From positions 1 through 37,108 of the forward strand of contig CAJLFU010000020.1 of the NCBI GenBank assembly GCA_905205995.1: a stretch of DNA of 37,108 nt, given 5' to 3'. The position numbers and the translations under genes were made by a program. This document shows positions 14,674 through 22,855 of this stretch, in pieces (position 1 is the first letter of the stretch; the number at the start of each line of letters is the position of its first letter). Source of the stretch: an uncultured Haemophilus sp. (lineage in GTDB: Bacteria; Pseudomonadota; Gammaproteobacteria; Enterobacterales; Pasteurellaceae). Below the pieces are notes generated by a model. That model was not told the origin of the DNA, did no database searches, and saw nothing but the letters and a program-made list of their open reading frames with translations.

Positions 14674-15597
14674 CTATTTATTTAACCACGCCATGTACTC
14701 AGCCACACCTTCCGCGACAGTTTTAAATGGTTTGTCGTAGCCAGTTGCGCGGAGTTTCGTTAAATCTGCTTGCGTATATTCTTGATAGCGAGATTTTAAA
14801 TGCTCTGGGAATGGAATCGTTTCCACTGCACCTTTGCCATGGAACTTAATCACCGCTTTCGCCACTTCTGAGAAAGATTCTGCATTGCCGGTACCACAGT
14901 TGAAGATACCCGAAATGCCATTTTGCCAGCACCAAATGTTGACTTGTGCCACATCGCCTACATAAACAAAATCACGGCGGAAGTGTTCACTGCCAGCAAA
15001 TAATTTTGGATTTTCGCCTTTCAGGATTTGGTTATTTAAGTGGAATGCCACGCTTGCCATTGAACCTTTGTGATCTTCACGCGGACCATACACGTTGAAA
15101 TAACGGAAACCACATACTGGCGATTGCGCTTCAGGTAAAATCGCACGTACATATTGGTCGAATAAGAATTTAGAATAACCGTACACATTCAATGGGCCTT
15201 CAAATTCACGCTCTTCACGGAATTCAGTTTTATCGCCATAAGTTGCCGCACTTGATGCATATAAGAACGGAATTTGACGATCTAAGCAGTAATGCAATAA
15301 CTCTTTTGAATATTCGTAGTTATTATGCATGATGTATTTGCCGTCCCATTCAGTGGTCGCAGAGCAAGCTCCTTCATGGAATACTGCATCGATATCACCT
15401 AAATCATCACCTGCAATAATTGACGCAATGAAGTCTTCTTTATCACAGTAATCTGCGATATCAAGATCCACTAAGTTAATGAATTTAGTCCCGTCTTTTA
15501 AGTTATCCACCACTAAAATATCTTTACGTCCCATATCGTTTAATGCTTTAACGATATTACTGCCGATAAAACCGGCGCCACCTGTTACGATAATCAT
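14674..15597 (-). CDS. hldD: ADP-L-glycero-D-manno-heptose 6-epimerase
   Basis: Converts ADP-D-glycero-D-manno-heptose to the L,D form, the donor used by WaaC and WaaF (also called rfaD). The preferred ATG 15597 follows AGAGGACAG and gives 307 aa, the family length; a 20-codon upstream extension is unlikely. The N-terminus MIIVTGGAGFIGSNIV is the Rossmann NADP-binding loop. FLYASSAATYG is near 111-121, and the SDR catalytic pair Tyr139 and Lys143 lies in YGYSKFLFDQY. RYFNVYGPRE follows as expected for extended SDRs. It lies 52 bases downstream of a thioredoxin-fold gene. It shares the LOS heptose pathway with the genes to its left. Confidence 0.96.
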   Translation of the reverse strand: MIIVTGGAGFIGSNIVKALNDMGRKDILVVDNLKDGTKFINLVDLDIADYCDKEDFIASIIAGDDLGDIDAVFHEGACSATTEWDGKYIMHNNYEYSKELLHYCLDRQIPFLYASSAATYGDKTEFREEREFEGPLNVYGYSKFLFDQYVRAILPEAQSPVCGFRYFNVYGPREDHKGSMASVAFHLNNQILKGENPKLFAGSEHFRRDFVYVGDVAQVNIWCWQNGISGIFNCGTGNAESFSEVAKAVIKFHGKGAVETIPFPEHLKSRYQEYTQADLTKLRATGYDKPFKTVAEGVAEYMAWLNK

Positions 15598-15649
15598 AAT
15601 TCTGTCCTCTTTAAAATAAGTCTGTGTATTGTAATAGATTTTGTACTGC

Positions 15650-16153
15650 TTAGCCAAAAAACTCTGTGAAAAACAACCGCACTTTTAAGCCCCAGTAACT
15701 TGTCCAGCCCGTTGTGGCCAAATCCATTTTTCCTTTATTTAAAATAATAATTGTTGGTGTCACATTCACCTGCCATTGATCCGCAATCTTGCCTTGAGGA
15801 TCATTCACCGTTGTAAACTGATAGTGATGCGTTTGTAAATAATCCTCCACGTCCTTATTTGTCCCCGAACGTAGTGCGACAGAGACTACCGGATAGCCTT
15901 CTTCTGAAAGTGAATTAATTGCAGGAGAAGTATAACGACAATAACCACACCAACTTCCCCAGAAATAAATGATCGTCGGCTTAGCTTGATCTAATTGGGG
16001 TAAAAAGAAGGCATTCCCCTGTAAATCATAAAGTGCCGTCGCATTGATTTCAGGCGGAATATTAGGTTTACGAATAAAATCGAGAATACTGCTTACGATA
16101 ATCAATGTCAGCAGGAGCGAAATCGCATTTTTTAATAAGGTTTTAAGTTTCAC
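15650..16153 (-). CDS. Membrane-anchored thioredoxin-fold protein, ScsD/TlpA-like
   Basis: A 167-aa protein beginning at GTG 16153, with one N-terminal hydrophobic anchor at about residues 8-24 and a periplasmic thioredoxin domain. The active site is Cys69 and Cys72 in WGSWCGYC, and the cis-proline loop VTPTIIIL lies near 132. This resembles ScsD and TlpA/DsbE-type disulfide reductases, which handle periplasmic thiols. The exact client cannot be deduced. It lies directly upstream of hldD in the same direction and could share its transcript. No strong Shine-Dalgarno is seen before the GTG, so the start is less certain. An uptake signal lies near its 3' end. Confidence 0.82.
   Translation of the reverse strand: MKLKTLLKNAISLLLTLIIVSSILDFIRKPNIPPEINATALYDLQGNAFFLPQLDQAKPTIIYFWGSWCGYCRYTSPAINSLSEEGYPVVSVALRSGTNKDVEDYLQTHHYQFTTVNDPQGKIADQWQVNVTPTIIILNKGKMDLATTGWTSYWGLKVRLFFTEFFG
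15676..15684 (-). repeat. DNA uptake signal sequence
   Basis: Exact ACCGCACTT core near the 3' end of the thioredoxin-fold gene. Confidence 0.9.
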
Positions 16154-16199
16154 AATAAAATTTCATGATCTAGGATAAATGGATTGTAATCGATCAGAA

Positions 16200-16208
16200 A
16201 AGTGCGGT
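16200..16208 (+). repeat. DNA uptake signal sequence
   Basis: Exact AAGTGCGGT core between the thioredoxin-fold gene and deoC. Confidence 0.9.
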
Positions 16209-16262
16209 CAAAATTGCAGATATTTTGCTATGATAACCACATCATTTAATAAGGAGAAAAAT

Positions 16263-16937
16263 ATGGATAGTAAACAATTAGCACAATATATTGATCACAC
16301 TGCCCTTACTGCTGAAAAAACAGAACAGGATATTCTTAAGCTCTGCGATGAAGCCATTCAATACGGGTTTTATTCAGTCTGCATTAATTCAGGTTATATT
16401 CCTTTAGCCAAAGAAAAACTCGCTGGCTCAAACGTCAAAATTTGTACGGTAGTCGGTTTCCCACTTGGCGCCAACTTATCCTCTGTCAAAGCTTTTGAAA
16501 CCCAAGAAGCGATCAAAGCTGGTGCGGGTGAAATCGATATGGTGATTAATGTCGGCTTGATTAAATCAAATAAATGGGATGCCGTAAAAGACGATATTCA
16601 AGCGGTACTCACCACCTGTAATGGTGTGCCGCTTAAAGTGATTTTGGAAACGTGCTTACTCACCAAAGAAGAAATCGTAAAAGCCTGTGAAATCTGTAAA
16701 GCGTTGGGTGTGGCATTCGTTAAAACCTCAACGGGTTTCAATAAAGGCGGAGCAACCGTAGAAGATGTGGCATTAATGAAGAAAACGGTAGGCAACATTG
16801 GCGTGAAAGCCTCTGGTGGTATTCGTGATACTCAAACTGCACTAGCAATGATTGAAGCAGGTGCTACGCGAATTGGTGCAAGCGCAGGGATTGCCATTGT
16901 AACGGGTGTTTCTGGTAATACCTCAAGTAATTACTAA
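16263..16937 (+). CDS. deoC: Deoxyribose-phosphate aldolase
   Basis: Cleaves 2-deoxy-D-ribose 5-phosphate to glyceraldehyde 3-phosphate and acetaldehyde in deoxynucleoside catabolism. I start at ATG 16263, which follows AAGGAGAAAAAT, giving 224 aa, the length of the short DeoC group. The in-frame extension upstream runs through an uptake signal and is not credible. Schiff-base Lys154 lies in FVKTSTGF and the second catalytic lysine, Lys182, in VKASGGIRD. The N-terminal IDHTAL and GFPLGA segments are typical. It stands alone, with no deoA or deoD nearby, and ends at a strong shared terminator. Confidence 0.95.
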   Translation: MDSKQLAQYIDHTALTAEKTEQDILKLCDEAIQYGFYSVCINSGYIPLAKEKLAGSNVKICTVVGFPLGANLSSVKAFETQEAIKAGAGEIDMVINVGLIKSNKWDAVKDDIQAVLTTCNGVPLKVILETCLLTKEEIVKACEICKALGVAFVKTSTGFNKGGATVEDVALMKKTVGNIGVKASGGIRDTQTALAMIEAGATRIGASAGIAIVTGVSGNTSSNY

Positions 16938-16946
16938 TCGATAATA

Positions 16947-16984
16947 AAAAAGGAGATTGAAGTGTATGTTTCAATCTCCTTTTT
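16947..16984. terminator. Bidirectional terminator between deoC and proS
   Basis: A perfect 15-bp stem (16947-16961 with 16970-16984) containing GGAGATTGAA closes an eight-base loop. It has A-runs at its left foot and T-runs at its right foot. It serves deoC on the plus strand and proS on the minus strand. Confidence 0.9.
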
Positions 16985-17001
16985 AATCATCAAAGACTCA
17001 A

Positions 17002-18717
17002 TTAAGCTTTAATTTGTCCTTTCAAGAAATTTAATAACTGATCTTTTGCAATCATTTGTTTTTCACCAGTACGGCGATTTTTGTATTCGATTTCGCCGTT
17101 TGCGAGATTTTTCTCACCAATCACCACCATATGTGGCACGCCGATAAGTTCCATATCTGCAAACATTACACCTGGACGTTCTTTACGATCATCAAAGATC
17201 ACTTCTACTCCTTGTGCTTGTAAAGTGCGGTACAATTCTTCGGCATATTCTTGAACGCTTTCAGATTTGTGCATATTCATTGGCACGACAGCAACTGTAA
17301 ATGGCGCAATCTCATCTGTTGGCCACACAATACCACGATCATCAAAATGTTGTTCAATCGCCGCAGCGACTACACGCGTTACACCAATACCGTAACATCC
17401 CATGGTTACGACCATTGGACGACCATCTTCACCTTGAACAGTTGCGTTCATGGCTTCTGAGTATTTTTTACCTAATTGGAAGATGTGGCCTACTTCGATA
17501 CCACGTTTAATCAATAAGGTACCTTTACCATCTGGGCTTGGGTCACCTTCAACGACGTTACGAATATCCGCCACTTTTGGTAAAGCTACATCACGTTCCC
17601 AGTTAATATTGAAGTAATGTTTACCATCAATGTTTGCACCGGCACTGAAATCAGATACTAATGCCACTGAACGATCAATAATCACGGGAATATTGAGGTT
17701 AACAGGGCCTAATGAACCCACACCTGCACCGATTTTGGCTTTGATAACAGCTTCGTCTGCAAACTCAAATGGTGAAGCTACTTCTGGTAATTTTTCCGCT
17801 TTGATTTCATTTAATTCATGGTCACCACGAATTACTAATGCCACCAACGGTTGCTCTTCGCTTGCCCCTTTTACGATTAAGGTTTTGACCGTTTTCTCAA
17901 TTGGCAAATTGAATTGTTCCACTAACTCAGCAATTGTTTTGGCATTTGGAGTATCAACTAATTCCATCGCTTTCGTTGGCTCGGCACGTTCACCAATTGC
18001 CACCGCCTCCGCTAATTCGATGTTTGCAGCGTAATCAGATTCAGTAGAAAAAATCACATCATCTTCACCGCTGTTTGCTAACACTTGGAATTCATGTGAT
18101 GCACTACCACCGATAGAACCGGTATCCGCTTGTACTGCACGGAAATCTAAACCTAAGCGATTGAAAATATTGCTATAAGTTTGGTACATCACATCATAAG
18201 TTTGTTGCAAGCTCGCATGATCCGCATGGAAAGAATACGCATCTTTCATGATAAATTCACGCGAACGCATGACACCGAAACGAGGGCGCACTTCATCACG
18301 GAATTTAGTTTGAATTTGGTATAAGTTAATCGGAAGTTGCTTGTATGATGACACTTCACGACGAACTAAATCCGTAATCACTTCTTCGTGTGTTGGACCT
18401 AATACAAAGTTACGATTTCCGCGATCCTCAAAACGAAGTAATTCTGGGCCATATTGTTCCCAACGACCTGACTCTTCCCATAATTCTGCTGGTTGCACGA
18501 CTGGCATTTTGATTTCAAGTGCACCACTTTTATCCATTTCTTCACGGATGATTTTTTCTACTTTACGAAGCACACGCCAGCCTGTTGGCATCCAGTTATA
18601 AAGACCTGAAGCAAGAGGGCGAATCATCCCCGCACGAAGCATTAATTGATGGCTCACAATAGCCGCTTCAGCTGGGGTTTCTTTTAATGTTGAGAATAAA
18701 TATTGACTTGTACGCAT
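17002..18717 (-). CDS. proS: Prolyl-tRNA synthetase
   Basis: Class IIa synthetase charging tRNA-Pro. The preferred start is ATG 18717 (MRTSQYLFSTLKETP), giving 571 aa, the normal bacterial length; the longer frame would run through a terminator hairpin. Motif 1 lies in the region of GLYNWMPTGWRVLRKVEKII, and motif 2 in FRDEVRPRFGVMRSREFIMKDAYSFH near 138-163. The large inserted editing domain occupies roughly 225-400. Motif 3 is near GCYGIGVTR at about 445, followed by the C-terminal anticodon-binding domain. It is transcribed toward deoC and ends at their shared terminator. An uptake signal lies in the C-terminal part. Confidence 0.96.
   Translation of the reverse strand: MRTSQYLFSTLKETPAEAAIVSHQLMLRAGMIRPLASGLYNWMPTGWRVLRKVEKIIREEMDKSGALEIKMPVVQPAELWEESGRWEQYGPELLRFEDRGNRNFVLGPTHEEVITDLVRREVSSYKQLPINLYQIQTKFRDEVRPRFGVMRSREFIMKDAYSFHADHASLQQTYDVMYQTYSNIFNRLGLDFRAVQADTGSIGGSASHEFQVLANSGEDDVIFSTESDYAANIELAEAVAIGERAEPTKAMELVDTPNAKTIAELVEQFNLPIEKTVKTLIVKGASEEQPLVALVIRGDHELNEIKAEKLPEVASPFEFADEAVIKAKIGAGVGSLGPVNLNIPVIIDRSVALVSDFSAGANIDGKHYFNINWERDVALPKVADIRNVVEGDPSPDGKGTLLIKRGIEVGHIFQLGKKYSEAMNATVQGEDGRPMVVTMGCYGIGVTRVVAAAIEQHFDDRGIVWPTDEIAPFTVAVVPMNMHKSESVQEYAEELYRTLQAQGVEVIFDDRKERPGVMFADMELIGVPHMVVIGEKNLANGEIEYKNRRTGEKQMIAKDQLLNFLKGQIKA
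17223..17231 (+). repeat. DNA uptake signal sequence
   Basis: Exact AAGTGCGGT core inside proS. Confidence 0.9.
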
Positions 18718-18769
18718 TGAATTAACCTTAGATTCTAAGCATTGAGAAAAAATTGGTGAGAGTATAACA

Positions 18770-18799
18770 AAAAGTGCGGTCATTTTTAACCGCACTTTT
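18770..18799 (-). terminator. Inverted uptake-signal pair, terminator of nlpD
   Basis: AAAAGTGCGGT (18770-18780) and ACCGCACTTTT (18789-18799) form an 11-bp stem with an eight-base loop and a T-run on either strand. It follows the nlpD stop by 13 bases and lies upstream of proS. Confidence 0.85.
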
Positions 18800-18812
18800 T
18801 TCTGTGAAAAGA

Positions 18813-20030
18813 TTATCTTCTCGGTAAGTATCTAACTGGATCCACAGATTTACCTTTATAACGGATCTCGAAGTGAAGTTTCACAGCATTTGTTCCTGTG
18901 CTACCCATTTTCGCAATCTCTTGACCCGCTTTCACTTCTTGTTGATCGCTAACTAAGATCTTGTCGTTGTGTGCATAAGCACTTAAGAAATCATCATTAT
19001 GTTTGATGATGATTAAGTTACCATAGCCACGTAACGCGTTACCCGCATACACAACGCGACCGTTCGCTGCGGCTTTAACTGCTTGACCGCGAGAACCACT
19101 GATATCAACCCCTTTATTACCACCATCGGTATTAGAGAAACCTTGGATCACGTTACCTTGGGTTGGCCATTGCCATGCAATATTCGACGCAACTGGTGCC
19201 ACAACATTCGCATTAACTGGTGTATTGTTTGTGGTTTCCACCTGTGTTGTGGTTGTTGCTGGTGTGCTAGGTGTATTGTTTGTGAAAACAGGTTTTGAAG
19301 GTTCACCATTACCCACGCCTGATTTAATAGGACCAATTACCGTACCATCAGAACCAATTTGTGTACCATTTGCACCAGGTGTATAAGTCACTTCTGGCTC
19401 AGCAGGTGCCGCTGGTGCGGTAGTTTTCACTGGAACCGTTGTGGTAATTGTTTTAGTTGAACAATTTGAAATTTTTAATGTCTGACCCACGCTTAAGCTG
19501 TAAGGCTCTTTCATATTGTTCATGCTCGCCAAATCTTTTACGTCCATACCCGTCAAGTAAGCGATTAAGAACATGGTGTCGCCTTTGTTGACTTTATAGG
19601 TATTTCCTTTGTATGAACCTTTTTGAATTTGGCTGTAATCTGGTGCATTGGTATTTGGATTACGCGGCACGTTGATTGCACCTGAGCTAGTACAATCAGA
19701 AACTGTTTTAGTTACCGTCTTAGTTTGCGGTTGAACCGGTGCTGGAGCAGGCTGTGGTTGAGTTGCTGCTGGCTGTTGTACTGGTTGGTAAGTTGGTTGG
19801 AAACTTGGTTGTGGAGTTTGAGTTCCCGTTGGTACGCTGCTGCCCATTGTACTTGGCATGGTATTTTGTTGGATTTCTGGCTGCCATGTACCGCTAGAGT
19901 TATTATCAACAGGCTGCATTACACCTGGAGAAAGTGTGCCATCCACATTTTCAATTGGTGCAGGGCTATTTGAACTACAAGCCGTTAAAATAGCAATACT
20001 CACAGGGAGCAATAAAAACGATTTTTTCAT
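18813..20030 (-). CDS. nlpD: NlpD/LppB lipoprotein, amidase activator with LysM and degenerate LytM domains
   Basis: Outer-membrane lipoprotein of cell division that, in E. coli, activates the amidase AmiC. At 405 aa it has a lipobox LTAC (Cys18) and a Pro/Gln/Thr-rich linker to about residue 125. A LysM domain follows at about 140-195 (YKVNKGDTMFLIAYLTGMDV). After a second low-complexity linker comes a C-terminal M23-like domain at about 290-405. The usual metal-binding His is Asn in GGNKGVDISG, and the final HxH is HFE in LHFEIRYKG. The peptidase is therefore probably inactive, as in E. coli NlpD. The N-terminal 60 residues resemble the neighbouring small lipoprotein. Unlike in enterobacteria, no rpoS or pcm lies next to it. 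A ribosome site GGAAGAA precedes the ATG. Confidence 0.94.
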   Translation of the reverse strand: MKKSFLLLPVSIAILTACSSNSPAPIENVDGTLSPGVMQPVDNNSSGTWQPEIQQNTMPSTMGSSVPTGTQTPQPSFQPTYQPVQQPAATQPQPAPAPVQPQTKTVTKTVSDCTSSGAINVPRNPNTNAPDYSQIQKGSYKGNTYKVNKGDTMFLIAYLTGMDVKDLASMNNMKEPYSLSVGQTLKISNCSTKTITTTVPVKTTAPAAPAEPEVTYTPGANGTQIGSDGTVIGPIKSGVGNGEPSKPVFTNNTPSTPATTTTQVETTNNTPVNANVVAPVASNIAWQWPTQGNVIQGFSNTDGGNKGVDISGSRGQAVKAAANGRVVYAGNALRGYGNLIIIKHNDDFLSAYAHNDKILVSDQQEVKAGQEIAKMGSTGTNAVKLHFEIRYKGKSVDPVRYLPRR

Positions 20031-20053
20031 TTATTCTTCCTTTAAAATTAAAT

Positions 20054-20242
20054 TTATTTCATTTGATTTGGCATTGAATTCTTTTCAATTTCCGGCATAA
20101 AGCTACCACCGGCAACGGCTCCCGTTCCTTCTACGGGTTGCATAATACCATCTGGCAATGCGTCGGGATCTTGTTTTTTTGGTTCTCCCGTACAAGCTGA
20201 AATCAGCAATGCACTAGAGATAATAAAGAGTAGTTTATTCAT
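20054..20242 (-). CDS. Small lipoprotein resembling the NlpD N-terminus
   Basis: A 62-aa lipoprotein from ATG 20242, preceded by AGGATGACC; an in-frame ATG four codons earlier has poorer spacing. The signal MNKLLFIISSALLISAC puts the lipidated Cys at residue 17, and only about 45 mature residues follow. Those residues contain DALPDGIMQPVEG and FMPEIEKNSMPNQM, which line up with DGTLSPGVMQPVD and WQPEIQQNTMPSTM of NlpD, encoded 23 bases downstream. It looks like a copy of the N-terminal module without the LysM or LytM domains. It may share a transcript with the YqaA-family gene upstream and nlpD downstream. I know of no function. Confidence 0.8.
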   Translation of the reverse strand: MNKLLFIISSALLISACTGEPKKQDPDALPDGIMQPVEGTGAVAGGSFMPEIEKNSMPNQMK

Positions 20243-20258
20243 AAAAAAGGTCATCCTG

Positions 20259-20834
20259 TTATTTTAAAATAATATAAATAATCACGGCTAAAGCAACGAC
20301 ACTCCAACCAATGACTTCAATGGATTTACGTAATTTCGCGGCGAATTTCTCTCCACCCCATGCGGCGAGTTTTGCCACTAAAATAAAACGAGCAAAACGC
20401 GACACAAACGCAGTAATCACAAACGGGATAAACGCCATTTGCATCACGCCCGCGCAAATGGTGAAAACTTTATAAGGAATTGGACTAAAACCAGCGACAA
20501 AGACCACTAACACGCCCCATTCTTTAAACCACGCCATAGCTTGTTCCCAAGCGGCTTGGTAACCCCATTGTTGAATATAACCTTGAACGCAATCAAAGGC
20601 ATAATAGCCGATAGCATAACCAATCATTCCCCCCACAACAGAAGCGACCGCTGTATAAAGCGCAAAACGAAACGCACTTTTCGGCTTTGACATTGACATT
20701 GGAATCAACATCACATCGGGTGGAATTGGAAAGAAAATGGCCTCAATAAAACTCACAAAGGATAACCAAAACACGGCAAAGCGATGTTTTGACCATTGCA
20801 TCGTTTTATCGTACATCGCACCAAAAATATTCAT
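20259..20834 (-). CDS. YqaA-family (DedA-related) inner-membrane protein
   Basis: A 191-aa membrane protein of the SNARE-associated/DedA-like family, close in pattern to E. coli YqaA. It has FWLSFVSFIEAIFFPIPPDV with the conserved E-x-x-x-x-P-I-P-P-D motif near residues 30-45. A glycine-rich segment GGMIGYAIGYYAF follows near 68-80, then VFVAGFSPIPYKVFTICAG near 110-130. About four hydrophobic segments are present. DedA relatives include lipid-carrier flippases, but YqaA itself has no settled role. It lies between surE and the small lipoprotein gene. Confidence 0.85.
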   Translation of the reverse strand: MNIFGAMYDKTMQWSKHRFAVFWLSFVSFIEAIFFPIPPDVMLIPMSMSKPKSAFRFALYTAVASVVGGMIGYAIGYYAFDCVQGYIQQWGYQAAWEQAMAWFKEWGVLVVFVAGFSPIPYKVFTICAGVMQMAFIPFVITAFVSRFARFILVAKLAAWGGEKFAAKLRKSIEVIGWSVVALAVIIYIILK

Positions 20835-20886
20835 TCACTTATCCTTCATGGGTTCAATGGGGAAAAATTTGTTTCAAAATGGCACA

Positions 20887-21627
20887 TTATTCACTTTCCA
20901 GCCAATCTTGTAAAGCAGCAATTGACTGATGAGCCGTAAGATCGGCTTGAATTGGCGTAATGGAAACATAACCATTTTTTACTGCATGGAAATCGGTGCC
21001 TTCACCATCATATTCAGGCAAGCCTGACGGGCCAATCCAATAGATATTTTCGCCGCGAGGATCTTCTTGTTTAATCACTTCAGCTGCAGATGTACGATAG
21101 CCTAAATGACAGACTTTAATGCCTTTAAGTTCTTCGTAGGGCAAGTCTGGCACATTAATATTGATCACTTCACGTTTGTTCAATAATTGAGGATGTAATT
21201 TCGGAATTAAATCACACACCACGCGAGCAGCTGTTTCATAATGCTGACGACCATCTAAAGAGACCGCAATGGCTGGCAATCCTAAATGACGCCCTTCCAA
21301 TGCAGCGGCCAAAGTACCGGAATAAATCGTATCATCCCCCATATTACAACCCGCATTAATGCCTGATACCACAAGATCCACTTGGCCAGATAAAAAACCA
21401 TTTAAAGCCAAATGCACACAATCTGCGGGGGTACCATTCACACAATAATCACCGCAATCTAAATGACGAGGGCGAAGCGGCTCAACAAGCGTTAATGAGC
21501 TTGATGCTGCGCTACGATTCCGATCAGGCGCGACGATCACCACATCGGCAATTTTTCGTAATTCTTTTGCTAAAACTTGAATCCCTTCGGCGTGAAAACC
21601 GTCATCATTGCTGACTAAAATTCGCAT
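20887..21627 (-). CDS. surE: 5'/3'-nucleotidase SurE
   Basis: Metal-dependent nucleoside monophosphate phosphatase linked to stationary-phase survival. The 246-aa length is typical. The N-terminus MRILVSNDDGFHAEGI carries the metal ligands Asp8 and Asp9, PDRNRSAASSSLTL follows near 35-48, and SGINAGCNMGDDTIYSGTLA near 88-107 completes the active site. The start codon overlaps the truD stop as TAATG, so the two are translationally coupled. The truD-surE-nlpD neighbourhood is shared with E. coli, except that pcm is missing and two small membrane or lipoprotein genes are inserted. Confidence 0.96.
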   Translation of the reverse strand: MRILVSNDDGFHAEGIQVLAKELRKIADVVIVAPDRNRSAASSSLTLVEPLRPRHLDCGDYCVNGTPADCVHLALNGFLSGQVDLVVSGINAGCNMGDDTIYSGTLAAALEGRHLGLPAIAVSLDGRQHYETAARVVCDLIPKLHPQLLNKREVININVPDLPYEELKGIKVCHLGYRTSAAEVIKQEDPRGENIYWIGPSGLPEYDGEGTDFHAVKNGYVSITPIQADLTAHQSIAALQDWLESE

Positions 21628-22649
21628 TATTCTTCTTCCTTAATATTCACTAACTCTCGCACCAATGCCGTGGCATAACTCCCTGCCGGCAAATAAAATG
21701 AGAGCTTTAATCCTTCTTCAACATACGACCAATGGAAATCTTTTGCCTGCATTAATAAAGGGCGGCGAGCGGCTTTCATTCTTTCTTGTTTCATTAATTC
21801 TTGGAAAACCTGATGTTCCAAAACCACTTGATTTTCGACCGCACTTGCGGATAAATTTTCTTCGCCAATTAAAGGCGCGGTGAGCAAAATATCTTGCTCG
21901 TTCAAACGTTGCTGTAAAACCGCTAAATCTTCATTTTCATCGGCCTTAAACCAACTGTGCGATCCGTTTAATTGCACAATATCATCTCTTAGAACCTGAT
22001 CTGCCACATTTTGTTCAATTCGTTCTGCCACAACTAAATTAAAAATTTCGCTGCGAGCCGCTGAAAGGTAAAAACTACGTTTTTTACGATCTTTGACCTT
22101 AATCTCCCCTTTCGCCCAACGAATCGCTTGAGTCAGATTATGGCCATCTCGACCAAAACGTTGTTCGGTGAAATAGTTAGGGAAACCATATTTTGCCACA
22201 AAATTTAAGCGTTCATTTAACTCGTCACTTTCTTTTGCTCTACGCAATAAAATCTCAAAAGCATTCCCTTGAAGACTACCTGTGCGAATTTTACGATTAT
22301 GGCGAGTGACGTCTAAAATCTCGACGCCTTCCAATTGAAATTGGCTAAAATCAGGCGTTTCTTTACCTGGCATTTGTAAACAAAACCATTGTTCTGTAAT
22401 ACCATGACGATCTTTCAAACCGGCATACCCCATATTTCGCTCAGAAATACCTGCAAACTTGGCAAGTTTTTCGCCCACAAACAACGTATTACAATCCGTT
22501 TTACGGATTTTTACCGCCACAAATTCGCCTTCGCCTGACATTTCATAGCCAAGATCTTCTTTCACAATAAAATCAGCAAATTCTTGCTTTAAAAGTGCGG
22601 TTGTTTTTGGCGGTGTTTTTAAGGTGAAATAAGGGAGATGTTTGACCAT
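21627..22649 (-). CDS. truD: tRNA pseudouridine(13) synthase
   Basis: Isomerises uridine 13 of tRNA-Glu. From ATG 22649 the protein is 340 aa. The catalytic aspartate in NMGYAGLKDRHGITEQW is then residue 80, the same number as in E. coli TruD, which supports this start over a TTG ten codons upstream. FPNYFTEQRFGRDGHN near 170 and the C-terminal LPAGSYATALVRELV are also characteristic. The TRUD insertion domain occupies about residues 155-300. It overlaps surE by one base. A structured leader lies upstream. Two uptake signals lie in the coding region. Confidence 0.94.
   Translation of the reverse strand: MVKHLPYFTLKTPPKTTALLKQEFADFIVKEDLGYEMSGEGEFVAVKIRKTDCNTLFVGEKLAKFAGISERNMGYAGLKDRHGITEQWFCLQMPGKETPDFSQFQLEGVEILDVTRHNRKIRTGSLQGNAFEILLRRAKESDELNERLNFVAKYGFPNYFTEQRFGRDGHNLTQAIRWAKGEIKVKDRKKRSFYLSAARSEIFNLVVAERIEQNVADQVLRDDIVQLNGSHSWFKADENEDLAVLQQRLNEQDILLTAPLIGEENLSASAVENQVVLEHQVFQELMKQERMKAARRPLLMQAKDFHWSYVEEGLKLSFYLPAGSYATALVRELVNIKEEE
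21838..21846 (-). repeat. DNA uptake signal sequence
   Basis: Exact ACCGCACTT core inside truD. Confidence 0.9.
22593..22601 (+). repeat. DNA uptake signal sequence
   Basis: Exact AAGTGCGGT core inside the 5' part of truD. Confidence 0.9.
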
Positions 22650-22673
22650 TTTTTTTCGTTCTAAAATAAGAAA

Positions 22674-22715
22674 GCCCAACTTTTTCGCTGCAATAAATAG
22701 CGTGATCAGCTGGGC
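22674..22715 (-). other. Possible structured leader upstream of truD
   Basis: GCCCA (22674-22678) can pair with TGGGC (22711-22715), and inside it CGCT (22686-22689) with AGCG (22699-22702). On the minus strand the structure is followed by TTTCTTATTTTAG, giving a terminator-like profile just before the truD start. No minus-strand gene lies upstream for it to terminate, so it could be a leader or attenuator, or chance. Confidence 0.3.
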
Positions 22716-22824
22716 AAATTAAGCACAATTTATTTGCGTAGAATTTTAACCTTTCCGCCTCTTCAAGGCAAACTGAAATGAGAATAAATTTTTAGCGACA
22801 TTTTCATTTTTATCCCCTACAATG

Positions 22825-22833
22825 ACCGCACTT
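22825..22833 (-). repeat. DNA uptake signal sequence
   Basis: Exact ACCGCACTT core 23 bases upstream of the rraB start codon. Confidence 0.9.
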
Positions 22834-22855
22834 TTTCTGACAAAAGGAATGCCTT

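Noticed and set aside
17630..18034. 134-codon open frame opposite proS
   Set aside because: Antisense shadow within the proS editing domain; low-complexity translation and no independent signals.
19700..19900. Repetitive Pro/Gln coding region considered as a tandem repeat or phase-variable tract
   Set aside because: The codons vary and there is no uniform short DNA repeat unit, so slippage-type phase variation is not supported.
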